A stretch of DNA of 64,000 nt, taken from Streptomyces olivochromogenes (GTDB lineage: Bacteria > Actinomycetota > Actinomycetes > Streptomycetales > Streptomycetaceae). The notes beneath the pieces were generated by a model that was not told the origin of the DNA, did not search any database, and saw nothing but the letters and a program-made list of their open reading frames with translations. How positions within the stretch are numbered: the stretch's first letter is position 1; each line of letters opens with the position of its first letter. The stretch spans positions 81,562 to 145,561 of the forward strand of contig NZ_KQ948465.1 in the NCBI RefSeq assembly GCF_001514115.1. Reading direction: 5' to 3'. This document shows positions 24,505-32,596 of the stretch, piece by piece. The translations under genes and the position numbers were made by a program.

Positions 24505-24993
24505 GGCAGGCCGATAGTAGGGCTCATGCGGTGGGGTAGTGCGGACGCATATGCACGCGTTGACAGGCACGTTTCTGCATGATCAACAAGGCCCTACTCC
24601 CTTTGAAACCAAGTCAGTTAAACGATCCAATGGCAGTACGTGACGCGTCGGCGCGCATGGGCCTGCCAAGTGGGTCATGTTTCGAAGAGGTCTCAACTCA
24701 CCTGCACGGGTGATGCGCGCTACGGCGTGAGCCACCAGCGCACAGCCTTGAAGACAACGCGCCCCCCGATTCATACGCCTTCGTACGAGGATGACCGCGG
24801 AGTCCGCACGGCGACGGTTGCCGGGGAGTATGACGATGATCACCAAGGCGTACGCGGCGGGGCGTCGGCCCGGGCCAGGGACGTCGCGTGGTTGTCCCCG
24901 GCCCATTCGCAGCGGCGCCGAATCCTCATAAGGTGAGAAGCATTGGTAGCCGGTGGTGGTCATGAGCCAGCGGTGGTCGCGAGGAGGACTGCG
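24505..24993. other. 489-base intergenic region between lacI-type and hisC-like genes
   Basis: No convincing gene is present; reading frames here show no conserved protein. A TTGACA at 24560-24565 lacks a good -10 element. The AT-rich stretch at 24580-24625 is the likeliest site for divergent promoters. The last bases before 24994 hold the GAGGAGGA ribosome site of the hisC-like gene. Confidence 0.5.
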
Positions 24994-26070
24994 GTGAGCG
25001 AGACGAGCCCCAAGCTGCGTGCCGAGCTGGAGGGTATCCCCACCTACAAGCCGGGCAAGCCCGCCGCGGCCGGCGCGGTGGCGTACAAGCTGTCCTCCAA
25101 CGAGAACCCCTACCCGCCGCTGCCCGGGGTGATGGAGAGCGTGACCGCCGCGGCCGGTACGTTCAACCGCTACCCGGACATGGCGTGCACCGGACTGATG
25201 AGCGAGCTGTCGGACCGCTTCGGGGTCCCCCTCTCGCACCTGGCGACCGGCACCGGTTCGGTCGGGGTGGCCCAGCAGCTGCTGCAGGCGACCAGTGGAC
25301 CGGGCGACGAGGTGATCTACGCCTGGCGGTCCTTCGAGGCGTACCCGATCATCACGCAGATCAGCGGGGCGACCTCGGTAAGGGTGCCGCTGACCTCGGA
25401 CGAGGTGCACGACCTGGACGCCATGGCTGACGCGATCACCGACAGAACGCGGCTGATTTTCGTCTGCAACCCGAACAACCCGACCGGCACCGTGGTGCGC
25501 CGGGCCGAGCTGGAGCGATTCCTCGACCGGGTACCTGGCGATGTCCTGGTGGTCCTGGACGAGGCGTACCGCGAGTTCATCCGGGACGTCGAGGTGCCGG
25601 ACGGCGTTTCGATCTACCGCGACCGTCCCAACGTCTGTGTGCTGCGCACCTTCTCCAAGGCGTACGGGCTCGCGGGTCTGAGGGTCGGTTTCGCGATCGC
25701 GCACGAGCCGGTGGCCGCGGCGCTGCGCAAGACGGCGGTGCCCTTCGGGGTGAGCCAGCTCGCGCAGGACGCGGCGGTCGCCTCGTTGCGCGCCGAGGAC
25801 GAGCTGCTCGGCCGGGTCGGCGCCCTGGTGTGTGAGCGCAACCGCGTGGTCGAGACGTTGCGCGGTCAGGGCTGGACGGTGCCCGAGACGCAGGCCAACT
25901 TCGTGTGGCTCAGGCTGGGGGAGCGCACGCTCGAATTCGCCGCCCACTGCGAGCAGGCCGGGGTCGTCGTGCGGCCCTTCGCCGGGGAAGGGGTGCGCGT
26001 GACGATCGGCGAGACCGAGGCGAACGACATCTTCCTCAAGGCGACCGAGGGGTTCCGCAAGGAGCTCTGA
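24994..26070 (+). CDS. HisC-like aminotransferase (class I/II, PLP)
   Basis: This 358-residue aminotransferase has the PLP lysine in RTFSKAYGLAGLRVG (Lys222), the NPNNPTGTV motif and VVLDEAYREF. It closely resembles histidinol-phosphate and aromatic aminotransferases. GTG 24994 is preceded by GAGGAGGAC, so I chose it over ATG 24943. It is not near other his genes, so it may be an aromatic (phenylalanine) aminotransferase of the PAT type. It ends before a clear terminator and precedes the cyd operon. Confidence 0.9.
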   Translation: MSETSPKLRAELEGIPTYKPGKPAAAGAVAYKLSSNENPYPPLPGVMESVTAAAGTFNRYPDMACTGLMSELSDRFGVPLSHLATGTGSVGVAQQLLQATSGPGDEVIYAWRSFEAYPIITQISGATSVRVPLTSDEVHDLDAMADAITDRTRLIFVCNPNNPTGTVVRRAELERFLDRVPGDVLVVLDEAYREFIRDVEVPDGVSIYRDRPNVCVLRTFSKAYGLAGLRVGFAIAHEPVAAALRKTAVPFGVSQLAQDAAVASLRAEDELLGRVGALVCERNRVVETLRGQGWTVPETQANFVWLRLGERTLEFAAHCEQAGVVVRPFAGEGVRVTIGETEANDIFLKATEGFRKEL

Positions 26071-26085
26071 CGTCACATCCCCACT

Positions 26086-26135
26086 GACAACCCCGCTGTT
26101 CCGGTGCCTCGCGGCGCCGTAACAGCGGGGTTGTC
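26086..26135 (+). terminator. hairpin terminator after the aminotransferase gene
   Basis: A perfect 15-bp stem (26086-26100 with 26121-26135) with a 20-base loop lies 15 bases after the stop codon. It isolates the aminotransferase from the cyd operon. Confidence 0.85.
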
Positions 26136-26259
26136 TTCGTCGGTCCGCAGGACGCCGTGGTCCGGTCCGGAGGACACCTTGGTGTGTTCGAGACCTTCCG
26201 AGGGGTTGACGCAAAGGGGGACCCCCCTTCGAGGGTCGAATGCGGGTGCGTCATAATTG

Positions 26260-26285
26260 CTTGTGAATGTGAACGCGTTCACAAG
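26260..26285. promoter_or_regulatory. Rex operator upstream of cydA
   Basis: TGTGAACGCGTTCACA (26268-26283) is a perfect 16-base palindrome and matches the Streptomyces Rex operator. A second, overlapping dyad (CTTGTGAA 26260-26267 with TTCACAAG 26278-26285) surrounds it. Rex is an NADH/NAD+ sensor that represses cyd when NADH is low, and it releases DNA when oxygen limitation raises NADH. The operator is 84 bases upstream of cydA. Confidence 0.92.
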
Positions 26286-26367
26286 CGTGTCCCGGTTGTC
26301 CCGTGATGTATGTAGCAAAAGGGGCAAACTGCCGCTGTAACCACGGCGGCGTAAGGAGACTGACGAC

Positions 26368-27885
26368 GTGGAACTGGCTTTGGCACCGGAGACTCTGGCT
26401 CGGTGGCAGTTCGGCATCACCACCGTCTACCACTTCCTCTTCGTCCCTCTGACGATCTCGCTCGCCGCTCTCACGGCGATTCTGGAGACCGCCTGGGTGC
26501 GGACGGGCAAGGAGCACTACCTCAGGGCGACCAAGTTCTGGGGAAAGCTGTTCCTGATCAACATCGCCATGGGTGTCGTGACCGGCATTGTGCAGGAGTT
26601 CCAGTTCGGCATGAACTGGTCCGACTACTCGCGCTTCGTCGGTGACGTGTTCGGTGCCCCGCTTGCCTTCGAGGCCCTGATCGCCTTCTTCTTCGAGTCC
26701 ACCTTCATCGGGCTGTGGATCTTCGGCTGGGACAAGCTGCCGAAGAAGGTGCACCTCGCCTGTATCTGGGTGGTCTCCATCGGCACGATCCTGTCGGCGT
26801 ACTTCATCATGGCGGCCAACTCCTTCATGCAGCATCCGGTCGGCTACCGGCTGGTGAAGAAGGCGGACGGCACGATGCGCGCCGAGCTGACCGACTTCCC
26901 CAAGGTGCTCTTCCAGGAGACGGCGCTCGTCAACTTCTGGCATGTGATCAGCGCGTCCATCCTGGTCGGCGGCGCCTTCATGACCGGGATCGCCGTCTTC
27001 CACCTGCGCAAGAAGCGGCACGTCCGCACCATGCGGATGTCGCTGCGGCTCGGCCTGGTCACCGCGCTGGTCGGAACGCTCCTCACCGTCGTCAGCGCCG
27101 ACACCCTCGGCAAGGTGATGTACGAGCAGCAGCCGATGAAGATGTCGGCCGCCGAAGCCCTGTGGGACTCGCAGCAGCCCGCGCCCTTCTCGCTCTTCGC
27201 GTACGGCGATGTGGCCAAGGGCCACAACACCGTCGCCATCGAGATCCCGGGGATACTTTCCTTCCTCGCCAAGAACGACTTCAACGCCAAGATCCCCGGC
27301 ATCAACGACATCAACAAGTCCGAACAGGAGAAGTTCGGGCCCGGTGACTACCGGCCCAACATCCCCACCGCCTACTGGGCGTACCGCTGGATGATCGGCT
27401 TCGGCGGGGTCTCGATGGCCCTGTGCACCGCCGGCCTCTGGCTGACCAGGCGGAAGTTCTGGCTGGCGCCGGAACACCGCACCGGGGACGAGGACGTCCC
27501 GAAGCTCATGCTCACCAAGAACATGGAGCTGACGCCGAAGCTCGGCATCTGGTGGTGGCGGCTGTCCCAGTGGACGTTGATCTTCCCGCTCATCGGCATC
27601 TCCTGGGGCTGGATCTTCACCGAGACGGGGCGTCAGCCCTGGGTGGTGTACGGCCTGTTGAGGACCAGGGACGCGGTCTCGCCCGGGGTTTCCCAGGCGG
27701 AGGTGCTGACCTCGCTGATCGTGTTCACCCTCATCTACGCGATCCTCGCCGTCATCGAGGTGAAGCTGATGCTCAAGTACGTGAAGCAGGGTCCGCCGGA
27801 GCTCACCGAGGCCGACCTCAACCCGCCCACCAAGATCGGCGGCGACCCCCATGACGCCGACAAGCCGATGGCCTTCTCCTACTAG
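26368..27885 (+). CDS. cydA: cytochrome bd quinol oxidase subunit I
   Basis: This 505-residue membrane protein carries the heme and quinol sites of cytochrome bd, the high-affinity terminal oxidase. A likely heme ligand is His22 in TTVYHFLFVPLT, and the conserved GRQPWVVYG motif lies near residue 421. About nine TM helices are visible, with a short Q-loop as in many Gram-positive types. GTG 26368 follows TAAGGAGA. It is the first gene of cydA-cydB-cydDC and is regulated by the Rex operator upstream. Confidence 0.97.
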   Translation: MELALAPETLARWQFGITTVYHFLFVPLTISLAALTAILETAWVRTGKEHYLRATKFWGKLFLINIAMGVVTGIVQEFQFGMNWSDYSRFVGDVFGAPLAFEALIAFFFESTFIGLWIFGWDKLPKKVHLACIWVVSIGTILSAYFIMAANSFMQHPVGYRLVKKADGTMRAELTDFPKVLFQETALVNFWHVISASILVGGAFMTGIAVFHLRKKRHVRTMRMSLRLGLVTALVGTLLTVVSADTLGKVMYEQQPMKMSAAEALWDSQQPAPFSLFAYGDVAKGHNTVAIEIPGILSFLAKNDFNAKIPGINDINKSEQEKFGPGDYRPNIPTAYWAYRWMIGFGGVSMALCTAGLWLTRRKFWLAPEHRTGDEDVPKLMLTKNMELTPKLGIWWWRLSQWTLIFPLIGISWGWIFTETGRQPWVVYGLLRTRDAVSPGVSQAEVLTSLIVFTLIYAILAVIEVKLMLKYVKQGPPELTEADLNPPTKIGGDPHDADKPMAFSY

Positions 27886-27905
27886 GCCCAGGGAGCTGCT
27901 GAGTC

Positions 27906-28913
27906 ATGGAACTCCACGACGTCTGGTTCGTCATCATCGCGGTCCTGTGGACCGGCTACTTCTTCCTGGAGGGTTTCGACTTCGGGGTCGGCGTCCTCAC
28001 CAAGCTGCTGGCCCGCGACCGCACCGAGAAGCGGGTCCTCATCAACACCATCGGACCCGTCTGGGACGGCAACGAGGTGTGGCTGCTCTCGGCGGGCGGC
28101 GCGACCTTCGCCGCCTTCCCGGAGTGGTACGCCACGCTCTTCTCCGGCTTCTATCTGCCGCTGCTGCTCATCCTGGTCTGCCTGATCGTGCGCGGAGTCG
28201 CCTTCGAGTACCGGGTGAAGCGGCCTGAGGAGAACTGGCAGCGCAACTGGGAGGCAGCGATCTTCTGGACCTCGCTCGTCCCCGCGTTCATGTGGGGCGT
28301 GGCCTTCGGCAACATCGTGCACGGAGTGAAGATCGACAAGAACTTCGAGTACGTGGGCAACTTCGGTGACCTGCTCAACCCGTACGCGCTCCTGGGCGGT
28401 CTGGTCACCCTGACGCTGTTCACCTTCCACGGGACCGTGTTCGTGGGGCTCAAGACCGTCGGGGACATCCGGGAGCGGGCGCGCAAGCTTTCGCTCGGGG
28501 TCGGGCTGGTGGCGGCCGTGGTGGCACTCGTCTTCCTGATCTGGACCCAGGCCGACAACGGCGACGCGAAGTCCCTGGCAGCGTTGATCGTGGCCGTGGC
28601 CGCCCTCGTCGCCGCGATCGCGGTGGCCCAGACGGGGCGCGAGGGCTGGGCGTTCGCGCTGTCGGGGCTCACCATCGTGGCGGCCGTCGCGATGCTCTTC
28701 CTGACGCTCTTCCCGAACGTCATGCCGTCCTCCCTCAACCCGGACTGGAGCCTGACGGTCAGCAACGCCTCGTCGTCTCCCTACACCCTGAGGATCATGA
28801 CCTGGTGCGCGGGAATCGCCACACCGATGGTCCTGCTCTACCAGTCGTGGACGTACTGGGTGTTCCGCAAGAGGATCGGTACGCATCACATCGCCGCGGA
28901 TGTTGCGCACTGA
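27906..28913 (+). CDS. cydB: cytochrome bd quinol oxidase subunit II
   Basis: This 335-residue integral membrane partner of CydA has the conserved FFLEGFDFGVGVL in its first helix, GPVWDGNEVWLL, and eight or so TM helices. It starts at ATG 27906, 20 bases after cydA, with GGGAGC upstream, so the two are cotranscribed. CydAB reduces oxygen to water with quinol electrons without proton pumping. The cydDC gene follows after a 98-base gap containing two parS sites. Confidence 0.97.
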   Translation: MELHDVWFVIIAVLWTGYFFLEGFDFGVGVLTKLLARDRTEKRVLINTIGPVWDGNEVWLLSAGGATFAAFPEWYATLFSGFYLPLLLILVCLIVRGVAFEYRVKRPEENWQRNWEAAIFWTSLVPAFMWGVAFGNIVHGVKIDKNFEYVGNFGDLLNPYALLGGLVTLTLFTFHGTVFVGLKTVGDIRERARKLSLGVGLVAAVVALVFLIWTQADNGDAKSLAALIVAVAALVAAIAVAQTGREGWAFALSGLTIVAAVAMLFLTLFPNVMPSSLNPDWSLTVSNASSSPYTLRIMTWCAGIATPMVLLYQSWTYWVFRKRIGTHHIAADVAH

Positions 28914-28963
28914 GTCTGGCCTCATGGGCTGAATCCGACCTCATGGACCAAGTCCGACCCAAG

Positions 28964-28987
28964 GGCATGTTTCACGTGAAACATGCC
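28964..28987. other. parS site in a 24-bp perfect palindrome
   Basis: The core GTTTCACGTGAAAC is at 28969-28982. The symmetry extends by GGCAT/ATGCC on each side, which could also form an RNA hairpin in the cydB-cydDC intergenic transcript. A second parS begins 22 bases further on. Confidence 0.93.
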
Positions 28988-29004
28988 GGATGAGCCGAGG
29001 GTGT

Positions 29005-29018
29005 GTTTCACGTGAAAC
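29005..29018. other. parS site overlapping the cydDC start codon
   Basis: GTTTCACGTGAAAC is an exact parS. The GTG at 29012-29014, the favoured start codon of cydDC, lies inside this site, so the first codons are constrained by the ParB-binding sequence. Confidence 0.92.
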
Positions 29019-32000
29019 CGATCGATCCACGTCTGCTGCGGTACGCCCGCGCCACCCGCTTCTTCCTCATGGCGGTCGTGGGGCTGGGCGCGGCCGGGGC
29101 GGCTCTGGTCATTGCCCAAGCGATGCTCATCGCCGAAGTGGTCGTCGGCGCTTTCCAGCACGGTCACTCGGCTTCCGAACTCCGGACGCCCCTGGTCCTG
29201 CTGGTCGCGGTCGCCATCGGGCGAGCGGTTGTCTCCTGGCTCACCGAACTTGCCGCGCACCGGGCGAGCGCGGCAGTCAAGTCGGAGTTGCGGGGGCGGT
29301 TGCTGGAGCGGGCGGCCGCGCTCGGCCCCGGGTGGCTGAGCGGGCAGCGGACCGGGTCGCTGGTCGCCCTCGCCACACGGGGAGTGGACGCGCTCGACGA
29401 CTACTTCTCGCGCTACCTCCCCCAGTTGGGACTCGCGTTCGTGGTGCCCGTGGCCGTGCTCGCGCGGATCGTCACCGAGGACTGGGTGTCGGCGGCGATC
29501 ATCGTCGTCACCCTGCCGCTCATCCCCGTCTTCATGGCGCTGATCGGCTGGGCCACCCGGGCCCAGATGGACCGTCAGTGGCGACTGCTGTCCCGGCTCT
29601 CGGGGCACTTCCTGGATGTGGTCGCCGGTCTGCCCACACTCAAGGTCTTCGGGCGGGCCAAGGCGCAGGCCGAGTCGATCCGGCGGATCACCGGTGAGTA
29701 CCGCCAGGCGACCATGCGGACGCTGCGGATCGCCTTCCTGTCGTCCTTCGCGCTGGAACTGCTCGCCACGATCTCGGTCGCCCTGGTCGCGGTGACCATC
29801 GGGATGCGGCTCGTCCACGGCGACATGGATCTGTACGTCGGGCTCGTCATCCTCGTCCTCGCTCCCGAGGCGTATCTGCCGCTGAGGCAGGTGGGGGCGC
29901 AGTACCACGCCGCCGCAGAGGGGCTCGCGGCGGCGGAGGAGATCTTCTCGGTGCTGGAGACCCCGGTGCCGGCCACCGGTTCGCTCGTCGCGCCGGAGGG
30001 GGAGATCGGCTTCGAGGGAGTGACGGTCCGGTATCCGGGGCGCTCCGGGGACGCGGTCTCCGATGCCTCCTTCGTCGTCGGACCCGGTGAGACGGTGGCC
30101 CTCGTCGGCCCGAGCGGTGTGGGCAAGTCCACGCTGCTGAACGTGCTGCTGGGGTTCGTGGAGCCCGTCGCGGGGCGGGTGCGGATCGGAGGAGTCGATC
30201 TCACCGAGGCCGATGTGGAGGAATGGCGGTCCCGGGTGGCGTGGGTGCCCCAGCGGCCGCACCTCTACGCCGGCTCGATCGCCGAGAACGTACGGCTCGC
30301 CCGGCCGGACGCCGACGACGCGGCGGTGCGGCGGGCGCTGGCCGACGCGGGGGCGCTGGAGTTCGTGGACGCCCTGCCCGACGGGGTCGGGACGGTCCTC
30401 GGCGAGGACGGCAGCGGACTCTCCGCCGGGCAGCGTCAACGTCTCGCACTGGCCCGGGCGTTTCTCGCGGACCGGCCCGTGCTGCTGCTCGACGAGCCGA
30501 CGGCTTCGCTGGACGGGGCGACGGAGGCGGAGGTCGTGGCGGCGGTGCGCAGGCTCGCCGTCGGCCGGACGGTACTGCTGGTGGTGCACCGACCCGCGCT
30601 GCTGGAGGTGGCCGACCGGGTGGTGCGACTCGAGGCCGTGGCGTCGGTCGTCGCGACCGGTTCCGTCCCCGGCGAGGGCGCGAAGGGGCTCAGGCCGGTC
30701 GAGCCGGAGGGCGTGCCCGCGGCCGCTACCGAAGAGGCCCACGCGGCCCTTCCGGGACGCCGAGGCGTGCTCGCCCGGGTCCGCGCGACGGCCGGCCCCC
30801 GGAGCGGTCGTTTCGCGCTCGCCCTTCTCCTCGGGAGCCTCGCCCTCGGAAGTGCCGTCGGGCTGATGGCCACCTCCGGGTGGCTGATCTCGCGGGCGTC
30901 GCAGCAGCCGCCGGTGATGTATCTGATGCTGGCCGTGACCGCCACGCGGGCGTTCGGGATCGGCCGGGCCGTCTTCCGGTACGCGGAGCGGCTCGTGTCG
31001 CACGACGCGGTGCTGCGGATGCTGGCCGACACCCGGGTCGCCGTCTACCGACGCCTTGAGCGCCTGGCCCCCGCCGGACTGCGCTCGGCCCGGCGGGGCG
31101 ACCTGCTGTCGCGGCTCGTGGCCGACGTGGACGCCCTGCAGGACTACTGGCTGCGGTGGCTGTTGCCGGCCGGGGCGGCGCTCCTCGTGTCCGCCGCCTC
31201 CGTCGGCTTCACCGCCTGGCTGCTCCCCGAGGCCGGGGCCGCCCTCGCCGCCGGGTTGCTGGCGGCCGGTGTCGGTGTCCCGCTTCTGACCGGCGCCGTG
31301 GCGCGCCGCGCCGAGCACCGGCTGTCCCCCGCTCGCGGCGTCCTGGCGACCAGGGTGGCCGACCTCCTCACCGGGACGGCCGAGTTGACGGTCGCGGGCG
31401 CGCTGCCCACCCGTACGGCCGAGGCGCGACGGGCCGACACCGTGCTGACCCGCATCGCTTCCCGGGCCGCCACCGCGACCGCGCTCGGCGACGGGCTCAC
31501 CGCGCTGGCGACCGGACTGACCGTCGCGGCGACCGCCCTCGTGGGCGCCCAGGCGGTCGCCGGCGGGCGACTGGGCGGCGTGGCGATGGCCGTGGTCGTC
31601 CTCACCCCGCTGGCGGCGTTCGAGGCCGTCCTGGGGCTGCCGCTCGCCGTCCAGTACCGGCAGCGGGTGCGCAGGAGCGCGGAGCGTGTGTACGAGGTGC
31701 TGGACGCCCCCGATCCCGTACGCGAACCGGAGCTTCCGCAGCCGGCGCCCGCGTCACCGTTCCCGTTGGGCGTACAGGGGCTCAGGGCGCGCCATGTCGG
31801 ACAGGACCGGGACGCGCTCGCCGGCCTCGACCTGACCCTCGAACAGGGCCGCAGGGTCGCCGTCGTGGGCCCCTCCGGCTCCGGCAAGACCACACTCGCA
31901 CAGGTGCTGCTGCGGTTCCTGGACGCGGAGGCGGGGACCTACACGCTGGGCGGCGCGGACGCGTACGGGATGGACGGGGACGACGTGCGCCGACTGGTCG

Positions 32001-32515
32001 GGCTCTGCGCTCAGGACGCGCACCTCTTCGACAGCACGGTGCGCGAGAACCTCCTGCTGGCCCGGAAGAACGCCACCGAGGCCGAGCTGCGCGACGCGCT
32101 CGCGCGGGCCCGGCTCCTGGAGTGGGCGGACGGACTGCCCGCCGGACTCGACACACTGATCGGCGAGCACGGGGCGCGGCTGTCCGGTGGTCAGCGCCAG
32201 CGGCTGGCGCTCGCTCGTGCGCTGCTGGCCGACTTCCCCGTGCTCGTCCTCGACGAGCCCGCGGAACACCTCGACCTGCCGACGGCCGACGCGCTCACCG
32301 CGGACCTGCTGGCCGCGACCGAGGGCCGTACGACGCTGCTGATCACCCATCGGCTGGCCGGTCTCGCGGCGGTGGACGAGGTGATCGTGCTGGCGGCGGG
32401 ACGGGTGGCGCAGCGGGGTGCGTACGCGGAGCTGTCGGTGGTGGAGGGGCCTTTGCGGGAGATGCTGGAGCGGGAGGCGGCGGGGGATCTGCTGGTCGGG
32501 GCGGCGGCGCGCTAG
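29012..32515 (+). CDS. cydDC: CydD-CydC fusion, heterodimeric-type ABC exporter for cytochrome bd assembly
   Basis: This 1167-residue protein fuses two ABC half-transporters, as usual in Streptomyces. The first half (about 1-560) has TM helices, Walker A GPSGVGKST near residue 366 and signature LSAGQRQRLALAR. The second half has a TM block, Walker A GPSGSGKTT near residue 953 and LSGGQRQRLALAR. CydDC exports glutathione or cysteine-type reductants in other bacteria and is required for bd heme assembly. GTG 29012 has GAGGG 10 bases upstream; GTG 29003 is in frame but too close to it. The start sits inside a parS site. Confidence 0.95.
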   Translation: MKPIDPRLLRYARATRFFLMAVVGLGAAGAALVIAQAMLIAEVVVGAFQHGHSASELRTPLVLLVAVAIGRAVVSWLTELAAHRASAAVKSELRGRLLERAAALGPGWLSGQRTGSLVALATRGVDALDDYFSRYLPQLGLAFVVPVAVLARIVTEDWVSAAIIVVTLPLIPVFMALIGWATRAQMDRQWRLLSRLSGHFLDVVAGLPTLKVFGRAKAQAESIRRITGEYRQATMRTLRIAFLSSFALELLATISVALVAVTIGMRLVHGDMDLYVGLVILVLAPEAYLPLRQVGAQYHAAAEGLAAAEEIFSVLETPVPATGSLVAPEGEIGFEGVTVRYPGRSGDAVSDASFVVGPGETVALVGPSGVGKSTLLNVLLGFVEPVAGRVRIGGVDLTEADVEEWRSRVAWVPQRPHLYAGSIAENVRLARPDADDAAVRRALADAGALEFVDALPDGVGTVLGEDGSGLSAGQRQRLALARAFLADRPVLLLDEPTASLDGATEAEVVAAVRRLAVGRTVLLVVHRPALLEVADRVVRLEAVASVVATGSVPGEGAKGLRPVEPEGVPAAATEEAHAALPGRRGVLARVRATAGPRSGRFALALLLGSLALGSAVGLMATSGWLISRASQQPPVMYLMLAVTATRAFGIGRAVFRYAERLVSHDAVLRMLADTRVAVYRRLERLAPAGLRSARRGDLLSRLVADVDALQDYWLRWLLPAGAALLVSAASVGFTAWLLPEAGAALAAGLLAAGVGVPLLTGAVARRAEHRLSPARGVLATRVADLLTGTAELTVAGALPTRTAEARRADTVLTRIASRAATATALGDGLTALATGLTVAATALVGAQAVAGGRLGGVAMAVVVLTPLAAFEAVLGLPLAVQYRQRVRRSAERVYEVLDAPDPVREPELPQPAPASPFPLGVQGLRARHVGQDRDALAGLDLTLEQGRRVAVVGPSGSGKTTLAQVLLRFLDAEAGTYTLGGADAYGMDGDDVRRLVGLCAQDAHLFDSTVRENLLLARKNATEAELRDALARARLLEWADGLPAGLDTLIGEHGARLSGGQRQRLALARALLADFPVLVLDEPAEHLDLPTADALTADLLAATEGRTTLLITHRLAGLAAVDEVIVLAAGRVAQRGAYAELSVVEGPLREMLEREAAGDLLVGAAAR

Positions 32516-32528
32516 CGACTCCCCGGGC

Positions 32529-32572
32529 AACGGTCCGACTTTCCGGCCCAAACGGTCCGACTTTCCGGTCCA
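32529..32572. repeat. 22-bp tandem repeat upstream of the GAF kinase gene
   Basis: Two units beginning AACGGTCCGACTTTCCGG occupy 32529-32550 and 32551-32572, with near-identical ends. They sit between the cydDC stop and the kinase start at 32597. One helical turn is about 10.5 bp, so a 22-bp period puts both copies on the same face of DNA. This is a candidate operator pair. Confidence 0.85.
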
Positions 32573-32596
32573 AAGGGGACTAACTACTCTCGAGGC

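Noticed and set aside
24678..24692. ATGTTTCGAAGAGG-like word as a parS half-site
   Set aside because: Only the left arm matches; the central CACGTG and right arm are missing.
24583..26214. 543-residue frame opposite the HisC-like gene
   Set aside because: It has no motifs and lies opposite a convincing aminotransferase.
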